22,115 nucleotides of DNA from Chloroflexota bacterium. Its GTDB lineage: Bacteria > Chloroflexota > Ktedonobacteria > Ktedonobacterales > JACDGC01. A program made the translations under genes and the position numbers. Shown here piece after piece: positions 9,089 through 19,393 of the stretch (positions are counted from its first letter, which is position 1; every line of letters begins with the position of its first letter). Location of the stretch: the NCBI GenBank assembly GCA_021812265.1, contig JAKAOI010000002.1:1-22115 (forward strand). The letters are read 5' to 3'. The notes beneath the pieces are model-generated. The model saw only the letters and a program-made list of their open reading frames with translations, had not been told where the DNA came from and did no database searches.

Positions 9089-9154
9089 AGTATTTTTCCT
9101 TTGCAAGATGAACTGCGCTATGGGCGCGCCGGCAGTGGCAATGCGCCGCGGGCA

Positions 9155-9196
9155 CAATCTATCTGCGGAAAAAATTTTACAGCGGCGGATAGATTG
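9155..9196. repeat. inverted repeat upstream of the SRAP gene
   Basis: CAATCTATCTGC at 9155-9166 pairs with GCGGATAGATTG at 9185-9196 (12 pairs including one G-U) around an 18-base AT-rich loop. It sits 67 bases before the SRAP start, so it could be an operator or a transcript hairpin. It does not look like a LexA box I know. Confidence 0.45.
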
Positions 9197-9268
9197 CTGT
9201 GATTATTTTTTCGCGGCGGAACAGCCGGCAGTTATAAGTATGATTATATCTTAGCGCAAATGTTCATA

Positions 9269-9362
9269 TGTGGACAAGTTTTGTGGATAACCCAAGATTT
9301 CGTGGATAAATAGCCATTTTTTCGCATTTTTTTACAAAACCTTAAAATTTTACAATTCTTGA
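9269..9362 (+). other. DnaA-box cluster with AT-rich tract; candidate origin or DnaA-regulated site
   Basis: Three sites in the same orientation resemble the DnaA box TTATCCACA read on the other strand: TGTGGACAA at 9269-9277 (one mismatch), TGTGGATAA at 9282-9290 (perfect) and CGTGGATAA at 9301-9309 (one mismatch). Immediately to the right, 9310-9362 is extremely AT-rich with long T and A runs, like an unwinding element. It lies in a non-coding gap (9089-9366), about 3.6 kb from parB. Against an origin: there are only three boxes, no dnaA or dnaN gene is seen, and genes on the far left and right point towards it. It could instead be a DnaA-titrating or regulatory site. Confidence 0.45.
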
Positions 9363-9366
9363 TCGC

Positions 9367-9876
9367 CTAATCAATGCCCGGAGGAATGACCATCCACTCA
9401 CGTCTTGGTGAAACAGCTTTGCGTTTTATTAGCACGGCGTGACGATAGCGAATTGCCCCAAATATCAGCAACGCGATGGCGGCGGCAATAATTACCGATC
9501 CGCTGACATTCAGCGCAGTGTATAATCGTTGTTGGCTTTGCTGCAAAAAAGTAAGGAAAACTGGGTCGATGGTGTGCGGCTGTGCGTTCCATGCGTTCCA
9601 CTGAGATTGCCATATGGGAATGGGGCCAAGCAGCAAAAAAATGCCTGCCGCTAAGAAGATTGCGCCGGAAAATAGCAGCCACCACGAGCTTCGGCGCCAT
9701 TGCGCAAAAAAGCGGGTCCAATGGCCGACTGCTCTGTGTGTAAGCGCAGCAATGGCCGCAAGCGGCAGCACAAACGCCGCTGCGCTTATCGCCGCTGCCG
9801 TTAACGAATCGGTAAATGGCGGAAACGCAAAATAAGGAGGCGCCGAATCAAGTAAAAATAATAATGAATGTGTCAT
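9367..9876 (-). CDS. small three-helix membrane protein, family unknown (paralogue of the next gene)
   Basis: A 169-residue protein I do not recognise. It has hydrophobic segments at about 24-46, 64-86 and 124-143, so probably three membrane helices, and a basic region after the last (KRK at 151-153). It aligns with the adjacent 185-residue protein over the second helix: both have QW-x3-S-x-WLL followed by the shared spacing G-x-I, A-x-G-x-F-x-L, G-x-IP-x-WQS (here QW at 59-60, WQS at 89-91), and both end with an aromatic-rich PP segment (REWMVIPPG here). The loop between helices 2 and 3 is polar and about 30 residues long. It lies 48 bases after its paralogue and is likely co-transcribed. 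Its own Shine-Dalgarno is weak. Function unknown. Confidence 0.7.
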   Translation of the reverse strand: MTHSLLFLLDSAPPYFAFPPFTDSLTAAAISAAAFVLPLAAIAALTHRAVGHWTRFFAQWRRSSWWLLFSGAIFLAAGIFLLLGPIPIWQSQWNAWNAQPHTIDPVFLTFLQQSQQRLYTALNVSGSVIIAAAIALLIFGAIRYRHAVLIKRKAVSPRREWMVIPPGID

Positions 9877-9924
9877 CGAATTTTCTATTTCTTATCTTGT
9901 ATAAAATAAATGGAATAAGCAACG

Positions 9925-10482
9925 CTATGTTAAAGGATTTTTATTTAACATTTTGCTTTGCACCGCGCGGGTTTTTCCCGTATCCGGAGGAGCAAGCAGC
10001 CAATCATCGGGACCGCCAAGGCTAAACTTGGTTAAGCGGCGCGCCAGTCGCGGTTCGCTAACCATAATAGCGGCAGCGCCTGCAAGAAATAAAGTTGCCG
10101 CTCCCATTTGCAGCACAAAGGTGTATTGATTTTGCATGTTTTGAATCCACTGCAATGGGGTAAGGTCTGCGCCGGGGTTAGCGCTGGTTAGCGTTAATCG
10201 CCACTGCGCCAGCTCACTTTGCCACGCCGGGATAACACCGATTAAAATAAATAGGCCGATAGCCGCGATGATAGACCCCATAATCAGCAGCCAGAATGAA
10301 AGAGCATTCCATTGAGTGAACAATGCCCACCATAAGCGTGTTCTGCGCCGCCACATAAATACCATAAATAAAAATGGGCCGATAAGCAGAATTACTCCTA
10401 AAATCCAGCCAAATGGCGCAGCGCCGAAAGACGGAATTGCAATTGCAGGTCTGTCGCCGCTAATCAACGCAAGAAAACCCAT
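9925..10482 (-). CDS. small three-helix membrane protein, family unknown (first of a tandem pair)
   Basis: A 185-residue unrecognised protein with hydrophobic segments at about 24-44, 62-85 and 120-141. It shares with its neighbour the core QW-x3-S-x-WLL (QW at 57-58) through GVIPAWQS (82-89), plus a C-terminal DDWLLAPP, so the pair arose by tandem duplication. An RRR cluster at 45-47 suggests that the loop after helix 1 faces the cytoplasm. The ATG has GGAG upstream and lies about 29 bases after the predicted transcription start of a consensus promoter, so this is the first gene of the unit. No enzyme motif or metal site is seen. A sensor partner, lipid or envelope role is possible, but nothing in the sequence decides it. 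Confidence 0.75.
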   Translation of the reverse strand: MGFLALISGDRPAIAIPSFGAAPFGWILGVILLIGPFLFMVFMWRRRTRLWWALFTQWNALSFWLLIMGSIIAAIGLFILIGVIPAWQSELAQWRLTLTSANPGADLTPLQWIQNMQNQYTFVLQMGAATLFLAGAAAIMVSEPRLARRLTKFSLGGPDDWLLAPPDTGKTRAVQSKMLNKNPLT

Positions 10483-10517
10483 ATATATGAATCTCCGCAG
10501 TATTTAATAATATAGTC

Positions 10518-10546
10518 AGCATAGCAGGATAGGACGTAGGTGTCAA
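10518..10546 (-). promoter_or_regulatory. consensus promoter for the tandem membrane genes
   Basis: On the minus strand TTGACA (complement of 10541-10546) and TATGCT (complement of 10518-10523) are 17 bases apart. The predicted start of transcription is near 10511, giving a leader of about 30 bases. Confidence 0.65.
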
Positions 10547-10860
10547 TGAATAGCCTCATTGGAAATGGCGATGTTTCTTCTGTAAATTGCAGTGGCTGGT
10601 TTATATTATCGGCAAAAATAGCGTGTTTTGCTGACCTAAATGTCGCTGCTGTAAATATTCCTGCTTTAGAAATAAACGTCGCTGGGCGGCGAAGTGGAAC
10701 CGCAAGAGTGGCAAGAGTGGACAAAAGTCAGGAAGAAATGGGAGGTCCTAGACAAATGGGAGAGGGAATTTTCGGGGGTGTGGATGGGGATGAAAGCAGG
10801 TGGGAAGCGGGATAGCGGGGATAGGGGGGTGTAGAGGGGAAGGGAAGTGAAGAGTGAGAC
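10547..10860. other. non-coding gap; right half strongly purine-rich
   Basis: I see no credible gene in this stretch between the divergent membrane-gene promoter and the 23S promoter. From about 10690 the + strand becomes strongly purine-rich, full of GGGA, GAAG and GGGG runs, and this continues through the 23S leader to about 10985. Open frames on the opposite strand here are pyrimidine-rich (Ser/Pro/Leu) artefacts. Confidence 0.5.
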
Positions 10861-10889
10861 TTGACAAAGGGCAAAGGATGTGTGATAAT
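10861..10889 (+). promoter_or_regulatory. promoter of the 23S rRNA gene
   Basis: TTGACA at 10861-10866 and GATAAT at 10884-10889 are separated by 17 bases. Transcription would begin near 10896, about 115 bases before mature 23S. With no 16S gene upstream, this is the obvious dedicated promoter. Confidence 0.65.
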
Positions 10890-10989
10890 GAGAGGGCGTT
10901 GAGAGACGCGGCACATGAACAAGTGAAGACGCAAGGTGTAAAAAGAGCAAAGAGACAAAGAGACAAAAAAAGTAGGAAAGTGTAAACAA

Positions 10990-11010
10990 CTGACCGAGAG
11001 AACAGAGGAC

Positions 11011-11018
<8 letters not shown>
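10990..11018 (+). other. left arm of the 23S processing stem
   Basis: This segment, ending with the mature 5' bases AGCTAAGC, is complementary to 13940-13966 along nearly its whole length, with one small bulge. It is the type of long flanking duplex that RNase III cuts to release pre-23S. Confidence 0.7.
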
Positions 11019-13939
<2,921 letters not shown>

Positions 13940-13947
<8 letters not shown>

Positions 13948-13966
13948 GCTCTGTTCTGTCAGTCAG
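13940..13966 (+). other. right arm of the 23S processing stem
   Basis: GCTTAGCT followed by 19 bases ending in GTCAGTCAG pairs with 10990-11018. The duplex extends well beyond the mature ends, supporting independent processing of this single rRNA. Confidence 0.7.
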
Positions 13967-14018
13967 AAGAGCGAGCACAGACCGAAAAAAAGACACCAAG
14001 CGTTGGAGCAAGAGAGAG

Positions 14019-14063
14019 AAAGCAGATGAGAGAGTCGAGAAAGACGACATTTCATCTGCTTTT
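14019..14063 (+). terminator. hairpin terminator after 23S
   Basis: AAAGCAGATGA at 14019-14029 pairs perfectly with TCATCTGCTTT at 14052-14062. Inside the loop GTCG and CGAC can pair again. A short T run follows (14060-14063). It should end the 23S transcript and, being symmetrical, could also stop folC transcription from the right. Confidence 0.6.
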
Positions 14064-14218
14064 GTGTGTCTGGCAATGAGAGCAAGAGGACTTATTCCCA
14101 CGGGAGTTCGCGGAGCGCGCGGGAAACGCCGCGCAAAAGTGGAGCGCCGCGGAAGTATTCGCGGGCATATCGCGCAGTCAGCAACCCCCCCTCGCAATGG
14201 CCGCGCTGCCTCCTGCCA

Positions 14219-15592
14219 TTATGGATCATGTCTATCTATCGCGTTTTGCATAACTGTTTGCAAAACATATGCGCGAAGATTGCTTACTAAAAATAGTGAT
14301 CCGGTAATCAATACGGCGTCTGCTTCGGCTGCATTTTCCAGGGCGATGCGGACCGCGTCTTCGGCGTTGCCTGCTATAATATGCCTCAACCCTAATTGCG
14401 CCGCTGCCGCGGATATTTGATTCGCCGGCGCAGATATTCTTCCGGTAACTTTTGGCTCTGCGGCAATGATCAGCGGATTCAGCGCCGCGCATTCTTCCAG
14501 CATTTGCAAAATTGCCTTTGAGCCTAAAGCTCCAAAAATAATGATAGTTTTTTGCGGATGTATTGTTAAACGCAATGTTTCTAAACATGCGCGCATTTTT
14601 TCGGGATTGTGCGCCGCGTCTAAAATCACATAAGGATTGCGCCGCACAATTTCAAATCTGCCGGGCAGCCACGCCGCCAGTAATCCTGTTCTTATAGCGT
14701 CTTCAGATATTTCTGGCCGCGCTGCTTTGGCGGCGCATATGGCTAACGCTGCGTTTCGCGCCTGAAACGCTCCGGTTAGACGAAGCCGCAGTCGTTCATA
14801 TCTTGCCGTATAGTCGGTGTAGGTAAATGTCGTTTCTCCGGCAGTGGCGCAGATTTCGGATGCGCCGAAATCGCTATTCATTTCCAATAATGGCGCCGCT
14901 TGCGTTTCTGCTTCTTGTTTAATAACTGCCAGCGCAGAACTATCATTGGCGCCGGTAACTACGGGTATGCCGCGTTTAATAATGCCGGCTTTATGCCATG
15001 CAATGTGCGCTAAATCTGCGCCGAGAAATTCCATATGATCAAAGCCGATGGTTGTAATAACACATACTTGAGGCTGGGCAACATTTGTTTCATCAAATCT
15101 GCCGCCCATGCCTACTTCCGCCACAAATATATCGGCTTTTACGGCTTCCGCCGCTAGAAACGCCATCGCCGTCCATAGCTGTTTAATATGTGGTATAAAC
15201 GTTGGGTGTTCTTCGCGAAATCGCTCCAAAACATCTGCAAGCTTTTCCGCCAGTTCAATGAACAATTCATCGCTGATATAGCGCCCATCAATTTGAATAC
15301 GTTCCTGCGGGCAAATAATATATGGGTTGGTATATAAACAAACACGCAAACCTTGAGCCTGCAATATTGCCGCTAAAAATACGGAGGCAGAGCCTTTCCC
15401 GCTGGTGCCGGTAATGTGCGCCACTGGAACGCTGAACTGCGGACTGCCTAATGCTTTAAACAGCGCGCGCGTTTCCTCCATGCGCTTTTCCTGCCGCTGC
15501 GCCGGCGGAACTTGCGATTCTGCCGGGCGCGCCGCTACCGCGTGTTGTTCAATAAATTCTGCTGCGTCTTGCGCCGACAGAAATCTTTTCAT
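14219..15592 (-). CDS. folC: folylpolyglutamate synthase / dihydrofolate synthase
   Basis: ATP-dependent Mur-ligase-family enzyme that adds glutamate to folates (and in bifunctional members to dihydropteroate), in the cytosol. It is 457 residues long. Seen: the P-loop HITGTSGKGSAS at residues 59-70, GMGGRFDETN at 161-170 with the catalytic metal-binding Glu region, FDHMEFLG near 184-191, the FQARNAALA segment near 276-284, and DAAHNPEKM at 325-333. The loop after the P-loop reads YTNPYI where many homologues have YTSPHL. Whether it also has dihydrofolate synthase activity cannot be told. The start ATG at 15592 has AGGAAC upstream. It is the last gene of the minus-strand run and lies 48 bases after the molybdopterin protein gene. 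Confidence 0.94.
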   Translation of the reverse strand: MKRFLSAQDAAEFIEQHAVAARPAESQVPPAQRQEKRMEETRALFKALGSPQFSVPVAHITGTSGKGSASVFLAAILQAQGLRVCLYTNPYIICPQERIQIDGRYISDELFIELAEKLADVLERFREEHPTFIPHIKQLWTAMAFLAAEAVKADIFVAEVGMGGRFDETNVAQPQVCVITTIGFDHMEFLGADLAHIAWHKAGIIKRGIPVVTGANDSSALAVIKQEAETQAAPLLEMNSDFGASEICATAGETTFTYTDYTARYERLRLRLTGAFQARNAALAICAAKAARPEISEDAIRTGLLAAWLPGRFEIVRRNPYVILDAAHNPEKMRACLETLRLTIHPQKTIIIFGALGSKAILQMLEECAALNPLIIAAEPKVTGRISAPANQISAAAAQLGLRHIIAGNAEDAVRIALENAAEADAVLITGSLFLVSNLRAYVLQTVMQNAIDRHDP

Positions 15593-15640
15593 AAAAATAC
15601 TGCTGTTCCTGCTGTATAGATTGCGCCGGATGAATTGCCG

Positions 15641-16264
15641 CTACCAATAGCGTTCTTCCTGCCATGGATCTCCGTGGTTGTGATAGCCGCGAATCTCCCA
15701 AAATCCGGGGTTATCTTGTGGCATAAATTCAAAGCCATCCAGCCATTTGGCGCTTTTGTAGCCATATAATTTGGGAACAATTAAACGCACCGGGCCGCCA
15801 TGGTCTGGGCTGATTGGCTCTCCGTCATGCTGAAACGCGATAAGAACATCATCATCGTTAAAATCGGAGTAGGGCATATTAGTAGTATAGTTTGTCCAAG
15901 AATGCGCTGTTACAAATTGCGTGTCGCTATGCGGCTTTACTAGATTGATAATTTCTCTGACATGTATTCCTGTCCAAGCGTTATTGTATCTGCTCCACAT
16001 AGTTACACAGTGAAAGTCGGCGGTCAGCGTAACTTGCGGCAGAGCCAGCAATTCGCGCCACGAAAGTTCTATCGGCTGCTCTACTGCGCCCCAGACTTTA
16101 AATCGGTAGGTATTTTCATTAAATTTTGGTGTCGCTTCCGCGCTGAGCACCGGCCAGCTTTTCGTGATATATTGATTGGGCGGCAGCCGAGGTTTCCCGT
16201 CCGGCAGCAGCTCGTCTTTTTGTTGGGGTGTTTTTTTAGGCCCAAATAGATGTGACAGATCCAT
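15641..16264 (-). CDS. sulfite-oxidase-like molybdopterin-dependent oxidoreductase
   Basis: Single-domain member of the sulfite oxidase/YedY molybdopterin fold, 207 residues. The molybdenum-ligand cysteine is in DFHCVTMWSR (Cys86 in this numbering), followed by NNAWTGIHVREII; HDGEPISPDHGGPVRLIVP and LYGYKSAKWLDGFEF are the cofactor-binding and core signatures. There is no signal peptide or twin-arginine motif, so unlike MsrP it should be cytosolic. The substrate of this short subgroup is not known. The ATG at 16264 is preferred over one 27 bases earlier because GGAAAGG is correctly spaced. It has its own candidate promoter and is followed by folC. Confidence 0.9.
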   Translation of the reverse strand: MDLSHLFGPKKTPQQKDELLPDGKPRLPPNQYITKSWPVLSAEATPKFNENTYRFKVWGAVEQPIELSWRELLALPQVTLTADFHCVTMWSRYNNAWTGIHVREIINLVKPHSDTQFVTAHSWTNYTTNMPYSDFNDDDVLIAFQHDGEPISPDHGGPVRLIVPKLYGYKSAKWLDGFEFMPQDNPGFWEIRGYHNHGDPWQEERYW

Positions 16265-16334
16265 AGGAACAGCCTTTCCGATATTTTGCAATTACAAGAA
16301 TTGTGCGGTTGCGCAGAAAAAATTCCTTATTACG

Positions 16335-16364
16335 ATTGTACAAAAAAAATTTTCCATCTGCCAA
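16335..16364 (-). promoter_or_regulatory. candidate promoter for the molybdopterin protein gene
   Basis: On the minus strand TTGGCA (complement of 16359-16364) and TACAAT (complement of 16335-16340) are 18 bases apart, about 70 bases before the start codon. The spacer contains a run of eight T, which might also serve to end dnaJ transcription. Confidence 0.4.
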
Positions 16365-16376
16365 TCATATATAGTT

Positions 16377-17429
16377 TTAAAGCGCCGCGCTTTTAGACTC
16401 CATTGAGTTTCCGGCATTGCGGCGCTTGCGCATTTCAGAAAAAAACTCACGTTCTTCGTTTGTCAGCGCGGGCACAACCACACGCACTTTAGCGTATAGA
16501 TCCCCGCGCGCTGTTGCGCGCAATTGCGGCATGCCTTTTCCTCGCAGCCGGAATGTTTGGGCGTTTTGGGTATTTTGCGGAATTGTCATGATCAGCGCTT
16601 TATTATTGGGCAGCGTAATGGTAATTTCTCCGCCCAGCACAACGGTCAGCAAGTCGACGTTTACTTCGGTATAGATATCATCTCCCTTGCGTTCCCATAG
16701 TGTATCGGGTTTTACGGAGATGATTAAAAATAAATCGCCGCGCTGCCCGCCGCCGATGCCTGGTTGACCCTCCCCGGCTACGCGCACGCGGGTACCGTTA
16801 TCAGCGCCGGGAGGAATAGAAACTTCTATTTTTTTTGTGTCAAACACATTTCCTTGGCCGGCGCACGCAGAACATTGCTGTCCTTTCAATTCACCGGAGC
16901 CATGGCAGATGGGGCATTCACTGGGAGATTGAACAGTAAAGATGCGTTTTGTGCCTTCATAGGCTTCGCGCAACGAAATTTCTACATTTTGTTCAATATT
17001 ATCTCCGGTTCTTTTCCGCATTGTTTGATTATTATTTTTGTTGCGGCCGAATAAAGACTCAAAGAAATCAGAAAACCCATTATCGTTGATGGTGAAATCG
17101 AAATTTCCGGCGCCGGCAGAGCCGCCTCCGGGCGCTGAGGATCCCCCGCCGTTTTGCCCCGGCGGGCGGTTCCAAGAAAATCCGGGATTTGGCGAAGTAA
17201 ATTGTTCTTGCCAATTTGGCCCGAGAGTATCATATTTTTGGCGTTTAGTGGGGTCAGACAATACCTCGTAGGCTTCGTTGATTTCTTTAAATTTAGCTTC
17301 AGCTTTTTTATCTCCCGGGTTCATATCGGGGTGATATTTTCGGGCGAGTTTACGAAACGCTTTTTTAATATCATCAATTGAAGCAGTTTTTTCTACGCCA
17401 AGAATTTTATAATAATCTTTATATTCCAT
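16377..17429 (-). CDS. dnaJ: DnaJ/Hsp40 co-chaperone with a half-size zinc-finger region
   Basis: J-domain co-chaperone of 350 residues that stimulates DnaK ATPase and delivers clients. J domain at 1-70 with HPD at 33-35; Gly/Phe/Asn-rich linker at about 72-140 with FFESLFG near 122-128; then only two CxxCxGxG-type motifs (CPICHGSG at 172-179, CSACAGQG at 186-193) where standard type I DnaJ has four; then the two beta-barrel substrate domains ([37 protein letters not shown]). Four cysteines would bind one zinc instead of two. The architecture is therefore between DnaJ and CbpA. It follows grpE by 78 bases and is probably in the same transcript. No dnaK is in the window. Confidence 0.94.
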   Translation of the reverse strand: MEYKDYYKILGVEKTASIDDIKKAFRKLARKYHPDMNPGDKKAEAKFKEINEAYEVLSDPTKRQKYDTLGPNWQEQFTSPNPGFSWNRPPGQNGGGSSAPGGGSAGAGNFDFTINDNGFSDFFESLFGRNKNNNQTMRKRTGDNIEQNVEISLREAYEGTKRIFTVQSPSECPICHGSGELKGQQCSACAGQGNVFDTKKIEVSIPPGADNGTRVRVAGEGQPGIGGGQRGDLFLIISVKPDTLWERKGDDIYTEVNVDLLTVVLGGEITITLPNNKALIMTIPQNTQNAQTFRLRGKGMPQLRATARGDLYAKVRVVVPALTNEEREFFSEMRKRRNAGNSMESKSAAL

Positions 17430-17507
17430 TTAATTGTTCCTATCCCCCCGAATTTTCGGCTAAAACCTGCAGGCTGCCAAAAAAGCTATGTGTGCAGCGC
17501 ATTACCG

Positions 17508-18062
17508 CTATTCTGTTTCAGTGGCAGAGGTTTTACCGCTGCTAACGTGTACGCGCGCCGGGCGAAGCAACTCATCTCCCATAACATATCCCTTTTGGGT
17601 TTCTTGTACTATCTGTCCTTCAGGTTCCGTTGAATCTTCAACCATTTCAATTGCTTCATGAAGTTTCGGATCGAATGATTGCCCATGCGATGTAAAGCTG
17701 TTTACGCCGCTTCGCTGCAGCAAATCTAGCATTTGCGAATGCATATGTTTTAATGATTGCGCCAATGTGTCTTTATCAGAAACATCCTCATATTTTATAG
17801 CTCTGTCTAAGTCATCCAGAACTTCGATAATTCTCATCAGGATAATTTTCTTTTCATATTTTACTCTATCTGAAATACGGCGCTCTTGCTGTTTGCGCAT
17901 ATTATCCAATTCGGCTAAAACCCGCAGATATTTATCTTTTACGGCGTCAAGTTCTGTTTTCAATGATTCGTTTTCCTTTTGTATCTGTGCTGCGGCAGTG
18001 TCTTCAATTTGCTGCAGTTCGTTATTATCATCGGTCTGGTGATCGTTATGTTTGTTATTCAT
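17508..18062 (-). CDS. grpE: GrpE nucleotide-exchange factor
   Basis: Exchange factor that releases ADP from DnaK, 184 residues. It has an acidic/polar N-terminus (about 1-25), a long coiled coil (about 27-90, with KYLRVLAELDNMRKQ near 49-63), and the C-terminal beta domain (FDPKLHEAIEMV near 125-136, GYVMGDELLRPARVHV near 158-173). All family landmarks are present. It is the first gene after a perfect consensus promoter with a leader of about 230 bases. I found no CIRCE element, so HrcA control at this site is not supported. Confidence 0.95.
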   Translation of the reverse strand: MNNKHNDHQTDDNNELQQIEDTAAAQIQKENESLKTELDAVKDKYLRVLAELDNMRKQQERRISDRVKYEKKIILMRIIEVLDDLDRAIKYEDVSDKDTLAQSLKHMHSQMLDLLQRSGVNSFTSHGQSFDPKLHEAIEMVEDSTEPEGQIVQETQKGYVMGDELLRPARVHVSSGKTSATETE

Positions 18063-18294
18063 TACTGTCTCCGGTATACTAAATATTATTTTAGGGTATT
18101 TGCTTCGTGCGCAAAATACAGTTTCCTAGAATCAGGAAAAGATAAACCGGGTTGCTCCGGAACATCTGACGCAGAACATCGCTGCCTTTTACACAGTCTC
18201 AAATGATTAACCCAAATAAAAGTCCTGTTTTACCGGCATTACTGCCCGTCTTCCGATCCTGTGCGTATGGAAGTTTGGATGATTATTTGATACA
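18063..18294 (-). other. long 5' leader of grpE
   Basis: About 230 bases of transcribed, apparently non-coding RNA between the predicted transcription start and grpE. I recognise no known riboswitch. GC-rich local hairpins are possible (for example CCGGAGCAACCCGG near 18149-18162 on the minus strand). It could act in temperature- or stress-dependent control of grpE-dnaJ. Confidence 0.35.
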
Positions 18295-18300
18295 TCTTAT

Positions 18301-18329
18301 ATTATAGATAATGACAAAGATAGTGTCAA
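18301..18329 (-). promoter_or_regulatory. perfect consensus sigma70 promoter for grpE-dnaJ
   Basis: On the minus strand TTGACA (complement of 18324-18329) and TATAAT (complement of 18301-18306) are separated by exactly 17 bases. Both hexamers match the consensus completely. Predicted transcription start is near 18294. Confidence 0.75.
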
Positions 18330-18381
18330 ACTCTGCCCTATAGCGATGATTATACACGGCAGCGCTTTGTGCGAATCATCG

Positions 18382-18408
18382 AAAATCTTGCGCCGAAACC
18401 AAGATTTT
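18382..18408 (-). terminator. hairpin after the radical SAM gene
   Basis: AAAATCTTG at 18382-18390 pairs perfectly with CAAGATTTT at 18400-18408 around a 9-base loop. Read on the minus strand it ends in TTTT. It lies 31 bases after the stop codon and separates the rtcB unit from the grpE unit. Confidence 0.5.
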
Positions 18409-18438
18409 TCCCGATAAATAATTCTGCCTTTGTGCTGA

Positions 18439-19389
18439 TTAAATATCATTTGATACATCCAATTCCATCAAATCTTCTTGTGGGTAGCCATCGGTCAACC
18501 CCGAAGCTTCCCAGTCGGCTAAAGCTTCAGCGTATTCTTTCCACGTTAAGCGCCGGTTTAGCGTGGGATCGTTATGCGCCTTCCACGCCGGAAAATATTG
18601 ATCCATAACGCTGGTAGGAGTATTTGGGCCAAGCTCATCTGCAATCCAGCGCAATACTTCACGTGTTCCGGCTATGCCATTTGGCATAACTAAGTGCCGA
18701 ATCAGCAAACCTCGCACACCAATGCCATCTTCATCTACTTGCAACGGCCCAACTTGACGTAGCATTTCACGCAGTGTTTGCCGGTTTGCTGCCGTATAAT
18801 TTGGCATTTTAGAGGTGCGCAGCGCTTCTTTGTCATTTGCGTATTTTGCGTCGGGCAGATAGATATCTACCACACCATCCAACAGTCGCAGTGTTTCCAT
18901 ATTTTCATAGCCGGCACAGTTATAAACAAGCGGCAGTCGCAGCCCGTTTTCTGCCGCAATGACCAGCGCTTTTAAGATATGCGGCACATAGTGGGTGGGA
19001 GTGACCAAGTCAATATTATGAACCTGTCGTTTTTGCAGCAACAGCATAATTTGCGCAAGTTTCTCATGGGTAATTACCCTGCCTTGTCCGTTTTGACTCA
19101 GCCAGAAATTTTGGCAGTATGTGCAACGCGCTTGGCAATGTCCGAAAAAAATGGTTCCTGCCCCGCGTGATCCGCTGATGGGCGGCTCTTCACGGCGGTG
19201 TACATTCCAGGACCCTACAATCAATTCGTCTGCCGATTTGCAGACAGCTTTTTTGCCGGCCAGCCGATTTACTTTGCAGTTTTGCGGACAAATTGTGCAC
19301 GAAGCCAGCATATTCCAGGCAATTTCGGCGCGGCGGGCAAGTTCGCCCGATTGCAGCAAATTCAGATAACTGGGATAGAGTTGTGCCAT
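18439..19389 (-). CDS. radical SAM protein, PflX/COG1313 type
   Basis: Iron-sulfur enzyme of the radical SAM superfamily, 316 residues, cytosolic. The cluster-binding CxxxCxxC is CQARCTYC at residues 85-92. An N-terminal cysteine set (CTICPQNC at 31-38, Cys50) matches the extra conserved cysteines of the PflX group, distantly related to pyruvate formate-lyase activase. The substrate is unknown and no glycyl-radical enzyme is adjacent. The ATG at 19389 is chosen because it follows the rtcB stop by only 4 bases, with AGGG inside the end of rtcB; the open frame extends further back but inside rtcB. That tight spacing implies translational coupling with the RNA ligase. Confidence 0.88.
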   Translation of the reverse strand: MAQLYPSYLNLLQSGELARRAEIAWNMLASCTICPQNCKVNRLAGKKAVCKSADELIVGSWNVHRREEPPISGSRGAGTIFFGHCQARCTYCQNFWLSQNGQGRVITHEKLAQIMLLLQKRQVHNIDLVTPTHYVPHILKALVIAAENGLRLPLVYNCAGYENMETLRLLDGVVDIYLPDAKYANDKEALRTSKMPNYTAANRQTLREMLRQVGPLQVDEDGIGVRGLLIRHLVMPNGIAGTREVLRWIADELGPNTPTSVMDQYFPAWKAHNDPTLNRRLTWKEYAEALADWEASGLTDGYPQEDLMELDVSNDI

Positions 19390-19393
19390 AACG

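Noticed and set aside
14066..14183. Possible 5S rRNA after the 23S gene (GTCTGGC, TTCCCA, GAGCGCCG look familiar)
   Set aside because: The conserved loop C segment (GAACxxGGAAG) is absent, the 5' and 3' ends do not form a clean terminal helix, and it lies beyond the terminator hairpin.
18063..18300. CIRCE operator or known riboswitch in the grpE leader
   Set aside because: No TTAGCACTC/GAGTGCTAA pair and no riboswitch core I recognise.
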